Position numbers and translations under genes: made by a program. Source: Pararhizobium mangrovi (GTDB taxonomy: Bacteria; Pseudomonadota; Alphaproteobacteria; Rhizobiales; Rhizobiaceae). Taken from it: 64,000 nt of DNA. Below, one piece after another: positions 1-12,181 of this stretch (the stretch's first letter is position 1; the number at the start of each line of letters is the position of its first letter). Below the pieces are notes generated by a model. It had not been told where the DNA came from, ran no database searches, and worked only from the letters and a program-made list of their open reading frames with translations. The stretch lies in NCBI RefSeq assembly GCF_006516965.1, contig NZ_VHLH01000015.1, forward strand, positions 50,816-114,815. The letters are read 5' to 3'.

Positions 1-32
1 GACCGGTCGCGTACGGAAAGGACCGCAGCGCT

Positions 33-1094
33 ATGGACAGCAGCGACGTGGAGGAGGGTTCGCCGGCGGTCGTGCCCGGTCGCAACCGGCGAAGGATGCA
101 GTCGGTGCGCATGGTCGACGTGGCGCGCCTGGCCGACGTGTCGCCCTCCACGGTATCGCTCTACCTTCGTCGCCCGTCTTCGGTCGCGCCCCATACGGGC
201 TCGACGATCGAGCGCGCGATCAAGGAACTCGGCTACGTGCCGAACATGGTGGCGGGCGGGCTCGCCGCGGCCGGGTCGCGCGTCGTCAGCATCATCGTCC
301 CGTCGCTGCGCAATGCGTTCTTCGCCGAAACGGTATCGGCGATGGAGGCCCTGCTCGCCCGGCAAGGGTTCCACATCCTGATCGGGCACACGGAATACTC
401 GCTGGAGCGCGAGGAGGAACTCGTCCGCGCGGCCCTTTCCTGGGCACCGGCCGCCATCGTCCTGACGGGCCTCAACCATGCCGACACGACCCGCACCATG
501 CTTGCGGCGAACCGAACGCCGGTCGTCGAAATGTGGGAGACGGGCGACGCCTCGATCGACATCAATGTCGGCTTTTCGCATGCCGAGGTCGGTGGCATGG
601 CCGCCCGCCACCTGATCTCCCGCGGCCGGACGCGGCTTGCCTTTCTCGGCGCTCGTCTGGAAGAGGACACGCGTGCCGCCCAGCGATGCGAGGGTTTCAG
701 GTCGGCCTGCGTTGAAGCCGGTATCGAGCCGCAGGTCGTCAGGCATTCGGCGCCGGCCAGCACCGAAGCCGGCGGCATCTTGCTCGCCCGTGCACTGGCG
801 CAGGGTGCCTATGACGGCTTTGCCTGCTCCAACGACACGGTCGCGCTCGGCGTTGTCTTCGAAGCGCAGCGTCGCGGCATCCGGATCCCGCGGACGTTTT
901 CCCTGATCGGCTTCGGCGATCTCGAATTCGGCAGCTTCTGCGATCCTTCGCTGACGACGATACGGCCCTCGGCCGACCTCATCGCCAAGAACGTGACCGA
1001 GCTGGTTCTCGCCCGTATCAACGGCGAACCGGACATCGAAAAGGGGTATCGCGTGGAAGTCGGCGCATCGATCATTGTGCGCGGAAGCAGCTGA
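33..1094 (+). CDS. LacI-family transcriptional regulator
   Basis: A 353-residue DNA-binding repressor of the LacI/GalR family. Residues 27-75 form the N-terminal helix-turn-helix (MVDVARLADVSPSTVSLYL), followed by the hinge helix region (GYVPNMVAGGLA). The rest is the periplasmic-binding-protein-like effector domain, with the usual SNDTVALGV and IPRTFSLIGFGDLEF segments near the C-terminus. It most resembles GntR-type (gluconate) LacI members, but the effector cannot be read from sequence. The ATG has a GGAAAGGA Shine-Dalgarno about 10 bases upstream; the first 21 residues are a basic, probably disordered tail. It converges on the dehydrogenase/isomerase pair and is the likely regulator of that sugar locus, by inference from position. 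Confidence 0.9.
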   Translation: MDSSDVEEGSPAVVPGRNRRRMQSVRMVDVARLADVSPSTVSLYLRRPSSVAPHTGSTIERAIKELGYVPNMVAGGLAAAGSRVVSIIVPSLRNAFFAETVSAMEALLARQGFHILIGHTEYSLEREEELVRAALSWAPAAIVLTGLNHADTTRTMLAANRTPVVEMWETGDASIDINVGFSHAEVGGMAARHLISRGRTRLAFLGARLEEDTRAAQRCEGFRSACVEAGIEPQVVRHSAPASTEAGGILLARALAQGAYDGFACSNDTVALGVVFEAQRRGIRIPRTFSLIGFGDLEFGSFCDPSLTTIRPSADLIAKNVTELVLARINGEPDIEKGYRVEVGASIIVRGSS

Positions 1095-1113
1095 CCGGCC
1101 TTTCGGCCTGGTT

Positions 1114-2187
1114 TCACATGGGCGGGGCCACCTTAGAGGCTCCGACGTTCTCGTGGTTCAACCGCACGATCCGACCGCTTTCCATCGAGGCACGGCTTGC
1201 GAGGATCAGCTCCAGCGCCTTTCGCCCCTGGCGGCCCTCGAACGGGTTCGCCCGGCCCGTCTCGATGGAATGAAGCAGGTTCGCGATGCAGATGTCGGGA
1301 CCGTCCGGGCCTTCCCGGCATGCGATCACGCGCGTTCCCCCGGCGTTCTTGACGACGACGCGCGTCGTGTCGGACCGTGCACCGAGATTGCGATCGGGCG
1401 TGCTCGGATCCTCGACGAAGGCCATTCCGTTCGGCCCGAGGATCGTTTCGCTGGAATGCCCCGGCGTACCCTCCGGCAGGCCCCAGCTGATGCCGATCGA
1501 CAGGCAGTGCCCGCCCGCAAATCGCGCCTGAATCTCGGCCGTGTCCGTGCCGAATGCGCCGATCGACGCAAGCCGCGCCTTGTCGCTGCCGAACACGGTG
1601 CCGGTCGCGACGACGCTTTCGGCCTCGCTCTGCGTCAGGAACCGCATGAGATCGAAAAGGTGTCCGGCCATGTCGTGGATCGGCCCACCGCTGAGGCTGC
1701 GCTCGTGCATGGCGAGCTTCGGGCGGACCTCGCGCATTTCGCTGAAGCGCAAATAGATCGGCGATCCGAAGACCCCTTCGTCGGCGAGCGACTTCAGCGT
1801 CACGTACTGCGACGCGCCGCGATACTGATGACAGATGGCGAGCGCGACCCCGTTCGCCTCGGCGGCGGCGATCATCCGGTCGGCCTCTTCCAGGCTCAGC
1901 GCCATCGGCTTTTCGCACAGCACGTGGCGGCCGGCCGAAGCGGCATGAATGGCGACCTCGCAGTGAAACTTCGCCGGCGTGCACACGCTCACCACGTCCA
2001 CGCCTTCGTGGCGGACCGCATCGGCGTAGGCTTCGTATTGCGCCGCGCCATAGGCCTGCGAGAGGCTGCGACGGCGGTCCGGGTCCAGATCGCAGACGGC
2101 GGCGATCTCGATTCCCTCGCGCACGCTCCAGGCGGCAGCGTGCTTGGTTCCCATATCCCCGCAGCCGACGATGGCGACGCGGGTCAC
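1114..2187 (-). CDS. Gfo/Idh/MocA family oxidoreductase
   Basis: A 357-residue NAD(P)-dependent sugar or polyol dehydrogenase. The N-terminal Rossmann fold shows VAIVGCGDMG at residues 4-13, and the family EKP motif appears as CEKPMAL near residue 95. A C-terminal alpha/beta domain carries GGPIHDMAGHLFDLMRF, which holds the usual catalytic His/Asp region. The GTG start overlaps the stop codon of the upstream isomerase by four bases (GTGA), so the two are translationally coupled. The substrate cannot be assigned; inositol- or glucose-type dehydrogenases are the usual relatives. It probably works with the isomerase in one catabolic route. Confidence 0.88.
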   Translation of the reverse strand: MTRVAIVGCGDMGTKHAAAWSVREGIEIAAVCDLDPDRRRSLSQAYGAAQYEAYADAVRHEGVDVVSVCTPAKFHCEVAIHAASAGRHVLCEKPMALSLEEADRMIAAAEANGVALAICHQYRGASQYVTLKSLADEGVFGSPIYLRFSEMREVRPKLAMHERSLSGGPIHDMAGHLFDLMRFLTQSEAESVVATGTVFGSDKARLASIGAFGTDTAEIQARFAGGHCLSIGISWGLPEGTPGHSSETILGPNGMAFVEDPSTPDRNLGARSDTTRVVVKNAGGTRVIACREGPDGPDICIANLLHSIETGRANPFEGRQGRKALELILASRASMESGRIVRLNHENVGASKVAPPM

Positions 2188-2969
2188 GACGCCTTCTCCA
2201 GACGCTCCAGGTTCTCCACGAGATAGGCGCCGTTCGCCACGCAGGCGTCGTCGGCACTCGTTGCGTGATCCTGCTCCGCCGTCAGCCAGATATCGCGGTC
2301 GGCCTTGCCTTGGAGCCAGCGCCAGGCCGGCGAGAAGTCGATGATGCCCTCGCCGAGATGGCACGTGTTCTCGCCGGGCTCTTCGGAAACAAAGTCCTTG
2401 AAATGCAGGATCTTCACCTCGCGATCGAGTTCGTCGAGCAACTGGCCCATGTCCTTTCCGGCCTTGCCCGCCCAGCCGAGATCGAGGGCATGGCCGAGCG
2501 CGTCGCTCTTGGCGCGCCGCAGCCGGTTCCAGATCCGGCCCCCGTCTTCGAACTCCCAGTTGTGGTTGTGGTAGAGAAGGGCGATCCCGTCCTGCGCACA
2601 CCGTTCGGCGAAGACGTTCAACTGATCGATCGCGGCATCCAGAACGGAATCGTCGCTTTCGTTCAGGCCGGAATAGAGAAGGTAGGGCACCTTCAGCATG
2701 GCAAGGTGCGCAAGCGTCGCGTCGAGTGCGACACGCTCGTTCGCCGCTTGGCCGGGATCGCCGAGATTGCCGCCGATGTGGCTGGCGTTGACACGCATGC
2801 CGTGTCGCGCGAGCAGCGCCATCATCACCTCCGGCTCGACCTGGCCGAGCCGGCGGAAGCCGATTTCCAAGCCCTCGAACCCGCTCGATTGCGCCAGGGC
2901 GAAGATTTCGTGGAAGCGCTCGTGCTGCGGATCGCCCCATGTGATGGTCTGCAGGGATGTTCTGAACAT
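2184..2969 (-). CDS. Sugar phosphate isomerase/epimerase, xylose-isomerase-like TIM barrel
   Basis: A 261-residue AP_endonuc_2-type TIM barrel. Visible active-site segments are LLYHNHNWEF (metal-binding His/Glu strand), HALDLGWAGKAG, VKILHFKDF and CHLGEG, which match the metal-dependent sugar isomerase/epimerase pattern seen in IolE/IolI-type proteins. The ATG at 2969 begins MFRTSLQTITWGD, a normal start for the family. It is the first gene of a two-gene minus-strand unit and overlaps the downstream dehydrogenase by four bases. The exact substrate is unknown; a keto-inositol or hexulose isomerase is possible. Confidence 0.85.
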   Translation of the reverse strand: MFRTSLQTITWGDPQHERFHEIFALAQSSGFEGLEIGFRRLGQVEPEVMMALLARHGMRVNASHIGGNLGDPGQAANERVALDATLAHLAMLKVPYLLYSGLNESDDSVLDAAIDQLNVFAERCAQDGIALLYHNHNWEFEDGGRIWNRLRRAKSDALGHALDLGWAGKAGKDMGQLLDELDREVKILHFKDFVSEEPGENTCHLGEGIIDFSPAWRWLQGKADRDIWLTAEQDHATSADDACVANGAYLVENLERLEKAS

Positions 2970-3061
2970 CGTGGCCTCGCGCGATCCCGATCGTCGGAAA
3001 GAAGTGAAGTCGAGCTTACGGCGCGTTGTCGTCCGTCGCCAGACAGGATACGAACACCGGT

Positions 3062-3880
3062 ATGGACGATACGAACATGCACCATTTCGATGGTTGCCGG
3101 ATCTTTCGGGCCAATCACATCCGCGGCTATTGCAACCGGATCGACCGGCGCATCGAGACCTGGACGCTGAACTACGTCCATGCCGGCGCGCTGTATTTCG
3201 CGGTCGAGGAGGACGAACCGCAGATCGTTCGCGGCCCGAGTGCCTTCTGGACATGGCCCGGCCCGCGTTACCGCTATTGGCCGACCACCGAAGAGGGATG
3301 GGATCACTACTACGTCTCCTGGTACGGTCCGCGTGCGGTCGCTTGGCAGCGAAGCGGACTGCATCCCAGGGGCGCACCCGAACTGGCGATCCGTCCGATC
3401 CGCGACCCGACCCGATTCCGCAGTGCCTTCGAGACCCTGTTGAGCGCGCTCAAAAGCCGTTCTGGGAACGATCCCGAAGTCGTCCATCGGCTGGAAGGCC
3501 TGCTGCTTCAGCTGCATCGCCAGCGTCCCCCCGTTTATCGCGAAAGCAACGTGCCGCAGGCCGTAAGCCGGATCGCCGAGGCCGTTATCGCCGACCCGCA
3601 GCGCGACTGGGATTTCGCAGGCGAGGCGGAACAGGCGGGATGCACGCCGACCCATTTCCGCCGGGTCTTCAAGGCGCAGACGGGGATGTCGCCGCTGACC
3701 TGTCTCAACAAGGCCCGGACCGATCTCGCAGCGGAACTGCTTCGCCGCGAACGCCTGCATCTGCAAACGGTCGCATCGGCGGTCGGACTGGACGATGTCG
3801 GCTATTTCTCCCGGCTCTTCCACCGGCACCAGGGCATGGCGCCCGGCACCTATCGCGACGTCTACCATACGTTCGAATAG
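3062..3880 (+). CDS. AraC-family transcriptional regulator
   Basis: A 272-residue regulator divergent from the isomerase gene. The N-terminal half is a cupin-like sensing domain (TLNYVHAGALYFAVEE, WTWPGPRYRYWP). The C-terminal ~100 residues are the double helix-turn-helix of AraC/XylS, with the first helix pair around CTPTHFRRVFKAQTGMSP and the second around VASAVGLDDVGYFSRLFHRHQGMAPGTYR. An upstream TTG at 3026 would add 12 residues; the ATG at 3062 is chosen because the alternative adds nothing conserved. It likely controls the adjacent dehydrogenase/isomerase genes. No operator was identified. Confidence 0.88.
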   Translation: MDDTNMHHFDGCRIFRANHIRGYCNRIDRRIETWTLNYVHAGALYFAVEEDEPQIVRGPSAFWTWPGPRYRYWPTTEEGWDHYYVSWYGPRAVAWQRSGLHPRGAPELAIRPIRDPTRFRSAFETLLSALKSRSGNDPEVVHRLEGLLLQLHRQRPPVYRESNVPQAVSRIAEAVIADPQRDWDFAGEAEQAGCTPTHFRRVFKAQTGMSPLTCLNKARTDLAAELLRRERLHLQTVASAVGLDDVGYFSRLFHRHQGMAPGTYRDVYHTFE

Positions 3881-4160
3881 CCGAAACATCGGCGTGCCCG
3901 ACAAGCCGAAGCGCGCCATGCCTCGTTCGTCCGTGCGGTTCGAATAGCCGGATGCGTCTCGTACCGCTGCAATCACGCAGTGCCGTCTTACCTACTCTTC
4001 GAAACCCCATCCGCAACGACCGCGACAATTTCGGCGTTCGATCGGAGCAAACTTGATTCGGTCGAATAATAGCGCTACGAAATCGCCGATCGATGGTTCG
4101 GGAGCGCTCCGCCGGGAACGGAGCCCGAACGATGCGCACAACTCGAGGAGGAGTTCACCG

Positions 4161-5267
4161 ATGCCAGAAAATGTCGTGCGCTACGGGTTCGTCGGGACCG
4201 GCATGATGGGGCGCGAGCACATGCGCAACGTCGACCTCGTCGATGGGTCCAAGATCGCCGCGGTGTTCGACCGGGACGAGGGATCGCGCAGGGAGGCCTC
4301 CACCTTCGCCGCCGACGATTCGGTCTTCTTCGACGATCTGAAAGGCCTGCTCGCCAGCAATTCCGTCGATGCGCTCGTCATCGCCACGCCGAACGACACC
4401 CATGGCGCCGTCATGGCGGAGATCTTCGAATCCGGCGTGGAACTGCCGATCCTTCTGGAAAAGCCGGTCTGTACGGATATCGAGCAGGTGCGCTGGCTTT
4501 CCGAGGCCGCGAGGCAGTACCGCGCGCCGATCTGGGTCGGAATGGAATACCGCTACATGCCGCCGGTGACGGAACTGATCCAGCGGGTCCATGCCGGCGA
4601 ATGCGGCGACACGCGCATGATCGCGATGCGCGAACACCGCAATCCGTTCCTTCGAAAGGTGGAGAACTGGAATCGCTACGCCGAGCGTACCGGCGGAACG
4701 CTCGTCGAGAAGTGCTGCCATTTCTTCGATCTCATGCGCTTCATTGCGCAGGACGAGCCGGTGCGCGTGTTCGCCTCCGGCGATGCCGACGTCAATCATC
4801 GCGACGAGAGGCTCGAGAACGGCAGGCGCCCCGAGATCATCGACAACGCGTTCGTCGTCGTCGATTTCGCCTCCGGCCTGCGGGCCTCGCTCGATCTGTG
4901 CATGTTCGCCGAGGGCGCGCACTGGCAGGAGGAGATCGCCGTTACCGGTACTAAAGCGCGGCTCGAATGCTTCGTTCCCGGCCATCGCAACCACGATGTC
5001 GATGCCGAGATCGAATTCAGCCCCCGCGCGACCGACCGGCCGGTCGAGCGCCACGCCGTCGAGGTGCCCCCCGACGTCTTGCGCGCCGGCGGCCACCATG
5101 GCTCGACCTATTTCGAACACCAGAAATTCCGCAAGGTCGTGCTCGGCGAGGGCTCGGTGGAAGTCACGCTCGAAGATGGGCTGAAGGCCGTCGCCATCGG
5201 CCTTGCCGCCGAACGCTCCGCACGCGAAAAGCGCGTGGTTTCGATCGACGGGCTGGATTTCGACTGA
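4161..5267 (+). CDS. Gfo/Idh/MocA family oxidoreductase
   Basis: A second, distinct dehydrogenase of 368 residues. It has a Rossmann motif GFVGTGMMGREH at the N-terminus, LLEKPVC as the EKP motif near residue 100 and GGTLVEKCCHFFDLMRF in the C-terminal domain. The ATG at 4161 is preceded by a strong AGGAGGAG Shine-Dalgarno at 4146-4153. It follows the AraC-type regulator on the same strand after a 280-base gap, so it is probably a separate transcript controlled by that regulator. It is not a duplicate of the first dehydrogenase: the sequences differ throughout. Substrate unknown. Confidence 0.88.
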   Translation: MPENVVRYGFVGTGMMGREHMRNVDLVDGSKIAAVFDRDEGSRREASTFAADDSVFFDDLKGLLASNSVDALVIATPNDTHGAVMAEIFESGVELPILLEKPVCTDIEQVRWLSEAARQYRAPIWVGMEYRYMPPVTELIQRVHAGECGDTRMIAMREHRNPFLRKVENWNRYAERTGGTLVEKCCHFFDLMRFIAQDEPVRVFASGDADVNHRDERLENGRRPEIIDNAFVVVDFASGLRASLDLCMFAEGAHWQEEIAVTGTKARLECFVPGHRNHDVDAEIEFSPRATDRPVERHAVEVPPDVLRAGGHHGSTYFEHQKFRKVVLGEGSVEVTLEDGLKAVAIGLAAERSAREKRVVSIDGLDFD

Positions 5268-5424
5268 TCCGTCGACGGGGCGATCCGCGGCGTCGATCGG
5301 CTGGACCCAACCTTCCGGGACATCGTAACGGCGCGTAGCGGTCCGGCGACGTCAGCCGCCGGCTGTCGCTCGATCAGGCCGGCCGTCGCCATCGCTTGAA
5401 CGCGGCGATCCCGAGGCGCGCGGG

Positions 5425-7590
5425 TTACGCCGTGCCCTTGGCTTCCCGCCGGCGGGCATGGAGGATCGGCTCCGTGTAACCGGAGGGCTGCTCGCGACCC
5501 TTGAGCACGAGGTCCAGCGCGGCCTTGAAGGCGACCGACCCCTCGAAGTCTTCCGCCATCGCACGATAGGCCGGATCGCCGGCATTCTGCCGGTCGACCA
5601 CCTCGGCCATGCGCTTTATCGTCTCGACGATCTGCTCTTGCGTGACGACGCCGTGGTGAAGCCAGTTCGCCATGTGCTGGGAGGAGATGCGAAGCGTCGC
5701 CCTGTCTTCCATAAGGCCGATGTCGTTGATGTCGGGCACCTTGGAGCAGCCGATGCCCTCTTCCACCCAGCGCACGACGTAGCCGAGGATGCCTTGCGCG
5801 TTGTTGTCGAGTTCGGCCTGGATATCGGCTTCCGACCAGTTCGGGCGCGACGCGACCGGCACGGAAAGCACGTCCTCGAGCTTTGCCGTCTCGCGGGTCT
5901 TCAGCCCTTCCTGCACCTTCAGCACGTCGACCGTGTGATAGTGCGTGGCGTGCAGCGTCGCGGCCGTCGGCGACGGGACCCAGGCGGTGGTGGCTCCGGC
6001 CTTGGGGTGGCCGATCTTTTCTTCCAGCATTGCCGCCATGCGGTCGGGCATCGCCCACATGCCCTTGCCGATCTGCGCAAGGCCGGAAAGCCCGCATTCG
6101 AGCCCGACGTCGACGTTGCGGTCCTCGTAGGCGGCAATCCAGGTCGAAGCCTTCATGTCGCCCTTGCGGATCATCGGGCCGGCTTCCATCGAGGTATGGA
6201 TCTCGTCGCCGGTGCGGTCGAGAAAGCCGGTATTGATGAAGACGACGCGTGACTTCGCCCGGCGAATGCACTCCTTGAGGTTGACGGTGGTGCGCCGCTC
6301 CTCGTCCATGATGCCCATCTTGATCGTATCACGCACCATGCCGAGCGTATCCTCGACGGCGTCGAGAATGCGACAGGCGAACGTGACCTCTTCCGGGCCG
6401 TGCATCTTCGGCTTGACGAGATACATGGAGCCGGCCGGCGAATTGTGCCGGCGCCCCTTCGGGCCGATGTCGTGCAGCGCGATCAGGCCCGTCACCATCG
6501 CGTCGAGCATGCCTTCGGGCACCTCGTTGCCCTGTGAATCGTGCACGGCCGGCGTCGTCATCAGGTGACCGACATTGCGCACGAGCATCAGCGAGCGCGC
6601 CCTCAGCGTCTTCTCTCTGCCGTCGGCGCCCGTGTAGGTCTGGTCGGGGTTCAGCTTGCGGGTGACGACCGTATCGCCCTTGTCGAAGCGGGTCGTGAGA
6701 TCCCCTTTCATCAGGCCGAGCCAGTTGCGGTAGACGGCGGTCTTGTCGGCGGCATCGACGGCGGCGACGGAATCCTCACAGTCGACGATGGTCGTCACCG
6801 CCGATTCGAGCACCACGTCGGCGATATGCGCCTTGTCGGTCTTGCCGATCGCATGGTTCGCCGAAACGACGATGCCGACATGCAGGCCGTTCTTCGTCAG
6901 GATCAGCACGCTCGGCGCCTCGCGGGAGCCCTTGTAGCCGGAAAACTGCGTGGGCTCGCGCAGCGTAGTGGTCGTCCCGCGATCGAGATCGATCGCCAGA
7001 CCCTCCTTCGAGACGGAAAAGCCCGTCGCCTCGCTCCAGCTTCCGTTGGAAAGCGGAGCCGAGCGGTCGAGGAAGTCGCGCGCCCAGGCGATCACCTTTT
7101 CGCCGCGCTTGGGATTGAACTCGGCAGTCTTGTTCGCGCCGCCCTTTTCGGGGATCGCGTCCGTGCCGTAGAGCGCATCGTAGAGCGAGCCGAGGCGGGC
7201 GTTGGCGGCGTTCAGCGCATAGCGGGCGTTGGAGACCGGCACGACGAGCTGCGGGCCAGGGATCGTCGCGATCTCGGGATCGACATTCGTCGTCTCGACC
7301 GTGAAGTCCTCGCCCTCGGGCAAGAGGTAGCCGATGTCGCGCAGGAAAGATGTATAGGCTTGCGGATCCTCCGGCGCGCCGTTTTCGCGGTACCAGGCGT
7401 CGATCGCCGCCTGCATCTCGTCCCGCGTGTCGAGGAGTTCGCGATTGAGGGGTCCGAGTTCGCCGACGAGCCTGGCGAAGCCTTCGAAGAAGGCCTCCGG
7501 CTCGACGCCGGTGCCGGGCATCGCCTCCTTCACGAGGAAATCGTGAAGCCCTTCGTCGTAGACCAGCCCGTGCTTTTCGATCGTGCCCAT
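5425..7590 (-). CDS. glcB: Malate synthase G
   Basis: A 721-residue enzyme that condenses glyoxylate with acetyl-CoA to malate. Its length is that of the G isoform (about 720-730), not the shorter A isoform. Recognisable segments include [63 protein letters not shown] and [20 protein letters not shown], all typical of MSG. The start codon has GGAG eight bases upstream. It stands alone on the minus strand, converging with the second dehydrogenase. No isocitrate lyase is present in this window. Confidence 0.97.
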   Translation of the reverse strand: MGTIEKHGLVYDEGLHDFLVKEAMPGTGVEPEAFFEGFARLVGELGPLNRELLDTRDEMQAAIDAWYRENGAPEDPQAYTSFLRDIGYLLPEGEDFTVETTNVDPEIATIPGPQLVVPVSNARYALNAANARLGSLYDALYGTDAIPEKGGANKTAEFNPKRGEKVIAWARDFLDRSAPLSNGSWSEATGFSVSKEGLAIDLDRGTTTTLREPTQFSGYKGSREAPSVLILTKNGLHVGIVVSANHAIGKTDKAHIADVVLESAVTTIVDCEDSVAAVDAADKTAVYRNWLGLMKGDLTTRFDKGDTVVTRKLNPDQTYTGADGREKTLRARSLMLVRNVGHLMTTPAVHDSQGNEVPEGMLDAMVTGLIALHDIGPKGRRHNSPAGSMYLVKPKMHGPEEVTFACRILDAVEDTLGMVRDTIKMGIMDEERRTTVNLKECIRRAKSRVVFINTGFLDRTGDEIHTSMEAGPMIRKGDMKASTWIAAYEDRNVDVGLECGLSGLAQIGKGMWAMPDRMAAMLEEKIGHPKAGATTAWVPSPTAATLHATHYHTVDVLKVQEGLKTRETAKLEDVLSVPVASRPNWSEADIQAELDNNAQGILGYVVRWVEEGIGCSKVPDINDIGLMEDRATLRISSQHMANWLHHGVVTQEQIVETIKRMAEVVDRQNAGDPAYRAMAEDFEGSVAFKAALDLVLKGREQPSGYTEPILHARRREAKGTA

Positions 7591-7684
7591 CCGTTCATCT
7601 CCGAAATCGAGGTGGCCGCGCCCGGCCGTCGACGTGAAACCGTGGAAAGGAATACCGGCGGAGGGCGGACTGTCAATCGCGCCG

Positions 7685-9091
7685 CTACGCCGCGGCGGCG
7701 CGTTCGTTGAAACGTGGCGTGACGCGCATCGGCAGGCCGCCGGCGGGCTGCGTCGTCAGCTTCTGGACGGGCCAGGGATCGGTCGCGGCGGTACAGTCGA
7801 AGCGGAAGCGACCCATGAGCACGGCGAGCGCGATGACCGCCTCCTGCATCGCGAAGGTCGCACCGATGCACACCCGCGGGCCGACGCCGAAGGGCAGGTA
7901 CTGGAAACGGTCAATCCGGTCGCGGTTTTCCGGGTGGAAACGCTCGGGCTTGAACGCACGCGGCTTTTCCCACAGCGTCTCGTGGCGATGCAGCACCCAG
8001 GGCATGACGAGCACCGTCGTGCCCTTCTCGATCTCCACCACTTCGCCGTCGGGCGCGGTCCAGCGATCGGCGGCGATCGCCTGGCGGTTGATCGAAGGCG
8101 CCGGCGGGTAGAGGCGCATCGCCTCCTCGAAGGCGGCACGCGTCAGCGGCATGCGCTCCAGCCACTTGACCGGATCGGGCTCGTCGGCGGTGACAGTGTC
8201 GATTTCGGCCTCGATCGCCTGGCGTTCGGCCGGCGCATTGGCAAGGCAGTAGAGCGTCCAGCCGAGCGCGCGCGCCGTCGTCTCGTGGCCGGCGCCGATG
8301 AAGGTGATGATGTTGTCGGCGATCTCGGACTCGCTCAGCCCCTCCGGCCCCTCCTGGCGCAGAAGAAGCGTCAGGAAATCCTCCGGAACGCCTTCGGGGT
8401 CGCGCGCCATCTGCTCCTTGCGAAGCCGCATCGTCTGGCGGACGATGTCGCGGAACTTCTCGAGCACGCCCTGGCCGCGCATGCGGGCGAGCCGGGGAAG
8501 CCATTTCGGCGCCTTCAGGAGGTCGAGCGGATCGACCCGACCCATTGTCGAAAGCAGACGGTCGATGTCGCCGGCGAAATCGTCCGTCTGGCTGACGATG
8601 TCGCCGGAAAAGAGCGTTTCGGAAAGGATCGCATAGGTCAGTTCCGTCATGTCGACGGAGATGTCGTAGCGCCCGCCGCCTTCGTACTTCGCAGCGTATT
8701 CGCGCGATTTGGCGAGCATCTGCAGGGCGAAGCCGCGCGAATGGCGGGGGGTAAAGACCGGCGCCATCGCCTTGCGTGAACGCTTCCAGACCTGACCTTC
8801 CGCCGTCAGGAGCCCGTCGCGCAGGATCGGCCGCAGAACGAGCTGGCGCACGACGGCGAGTTCGTAGTTCTTGACGTTGTCGACGAGGACGTGGCGGATC
8901 AGGCCCGGATCGTTGACGATGAGGGTCCGATCGTTGAAGAAGGCGGTCTTCAGCCAGCGCGCCGTATAGGTCGGCTTTCCCCAAAGTTCGAGCGGGTTGC
9001 GCATGACCGTGCGGATGATCTCGAGCCTTGTAGGCGGCGTGGTCCGCGGGATCGGCGCCGGCGGCGTGAATGGCTGGGGCTTCATGTCCAT
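7685..9091 (-). CDS. Cytochrome P450
   Basis: A soluble bacterial P450 of 468 residues. The I-helix oxygen-activation motif AGHETT, the ExxR motif in [11 protein letters not shown], the PERF segment and the haem-binding loop [11 protein letters not shown] with its ligand cysteine are all present. No membrane anchor or fused reductase is visible, and no ferredoxin gene is nearby, so redox partners must be encoded elsewhere. An ATG at 9112 would add seven residues, but the ATG at 9091 has AAAGG at the right spacing and is preferred. It is divergent from gyrB. The substrate cannot be predicted. Confidence 0.93.
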   Translation of the reverse strand: MDMKPQPFTPPAPIPRTTPPTRLEIIRTVMRNPLELWGKPTYTARWLKTAFFNDRTLIVNDPGLIRHVLVDNVKNYELAVVRQLVLRPILRDGLLTAEGQVWKRSRKAMAPVFTPRHSRGFALQMLAKSREYAAKYEGGGRYDISVDMTELTYAILSETLFSGDIVSQTDDFAGDIDRLLSTMGRVDPLDLLKAPKWLPRLARMRGQGVLEKFRDIVRQTMRLRKEQMARDPEGVPEDFLTLLLRQEGPEGLSESEIADNIITFIGAGHETTARALGWTLYCLANAPAERQAIEAEIDTVTADEPDPVKWLERMPLTRAAFEEAMRLYPPAPSINRQAIAADRWTAPDGEVVEIEKGTTVLVMPWVLHRHETLWEKPRAFKPERFHPENRDRIDRFQYLPFGVGPRVCIGATFAMQEAVIALAVLMGRFRFDCTAATDPWPVQKLTTQPAGGLPMRVTPRFNERAAAA

Positions 9092-9243
9092 CGGTCGGCC
9101 TTTGCCGGTCATCCTTCAACTTCGACGCCTGTGCGGCGTCTTCGCACAACGCGCAAATGGCGTCCTTCGACAACACGCATACGGCTTGCTTCAAAGCGGG
9201 ATATGGCGTGGTCGCCATGCGTTTGCCAGTGCAACCGATGAAA

Positions 9244-9264
9244 GTGCGCCGGATGAAGGCGCAC
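9244..9264. repeat. Inverted repeat in the P450/gyrB intergenic region
   Basis: A perfect 7-base inverted repeat (GTGCGCC, 7-base spacer, GGCGCAC) lies between the divergent P450 and gyrB genes, about 10 bases upstream of the -35 hexamer proposed for gyrB. It could be an operator or a chance palindrome in GC-rich DNA. Confidence 0.3.
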
Positions 9265-9274
9265 CGGCCTGCAT

Positions 9275-11838
<2,564 letters not shown>

Positions 11839-12181
11839 CCGGCAAGCCGGCCTTCCCGCTTCGCATGCGACCCCGTGTCACGCGAGGTGCGGTACGCGGC
11901 CGTCATCGTGGCTTTCCCTGAGCGATCGCGCACGCACAAGTGCTAGATCGTCCGGTTCCCTCGTGCCTGAAGATTGCCGTGGTTCGGCGATGTCGCCCGT
12001 CCTCGCCAGGGTGATGACGAAGTTTTGCCCGACGTGTCGGCTCCGACGTCTTGCCATCCTGGCGGGTGGACCATAGGCATACGGACGTCTTCGCGACGCC
12101 AGGGTCTGCGGGGCGAGCCCGCACGCCGATGAAGCGATCGGCCGGTCGGGCGGCGATCTATTCGGGCTTCCGCAGTACGGG
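11839..12181. other. Intergenic stretch without a recognised gene
   Basis: This 343-base gap between gyrB and the M48 protease holds no credible coding frame and no tRNA or other RNA that I recognise. Just after the gyrB stop there is a small CCGGCAAGCCGG hairpin without a U tract, which may help terminate gyrB transcription. The remainder presumably contains the promoter of the downstream lipoprotein gene. Confidence 0.5.

Noticed and set aside
3871..3950. 13-base direct repeat GTTCGAATAGCCG at 3871 and 3938
   Set aside because: One copy overlaps the end of the AraC-type coding sequence; no flanking symmetry or third copy suggests an element. Probably coincidence.
3925..3960. tRNA-like GGTTCGAAT segment
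   Set aside because: The flanking bases do not form a T-arm stem and no acceptor or anticodon arm can be drawn around it.
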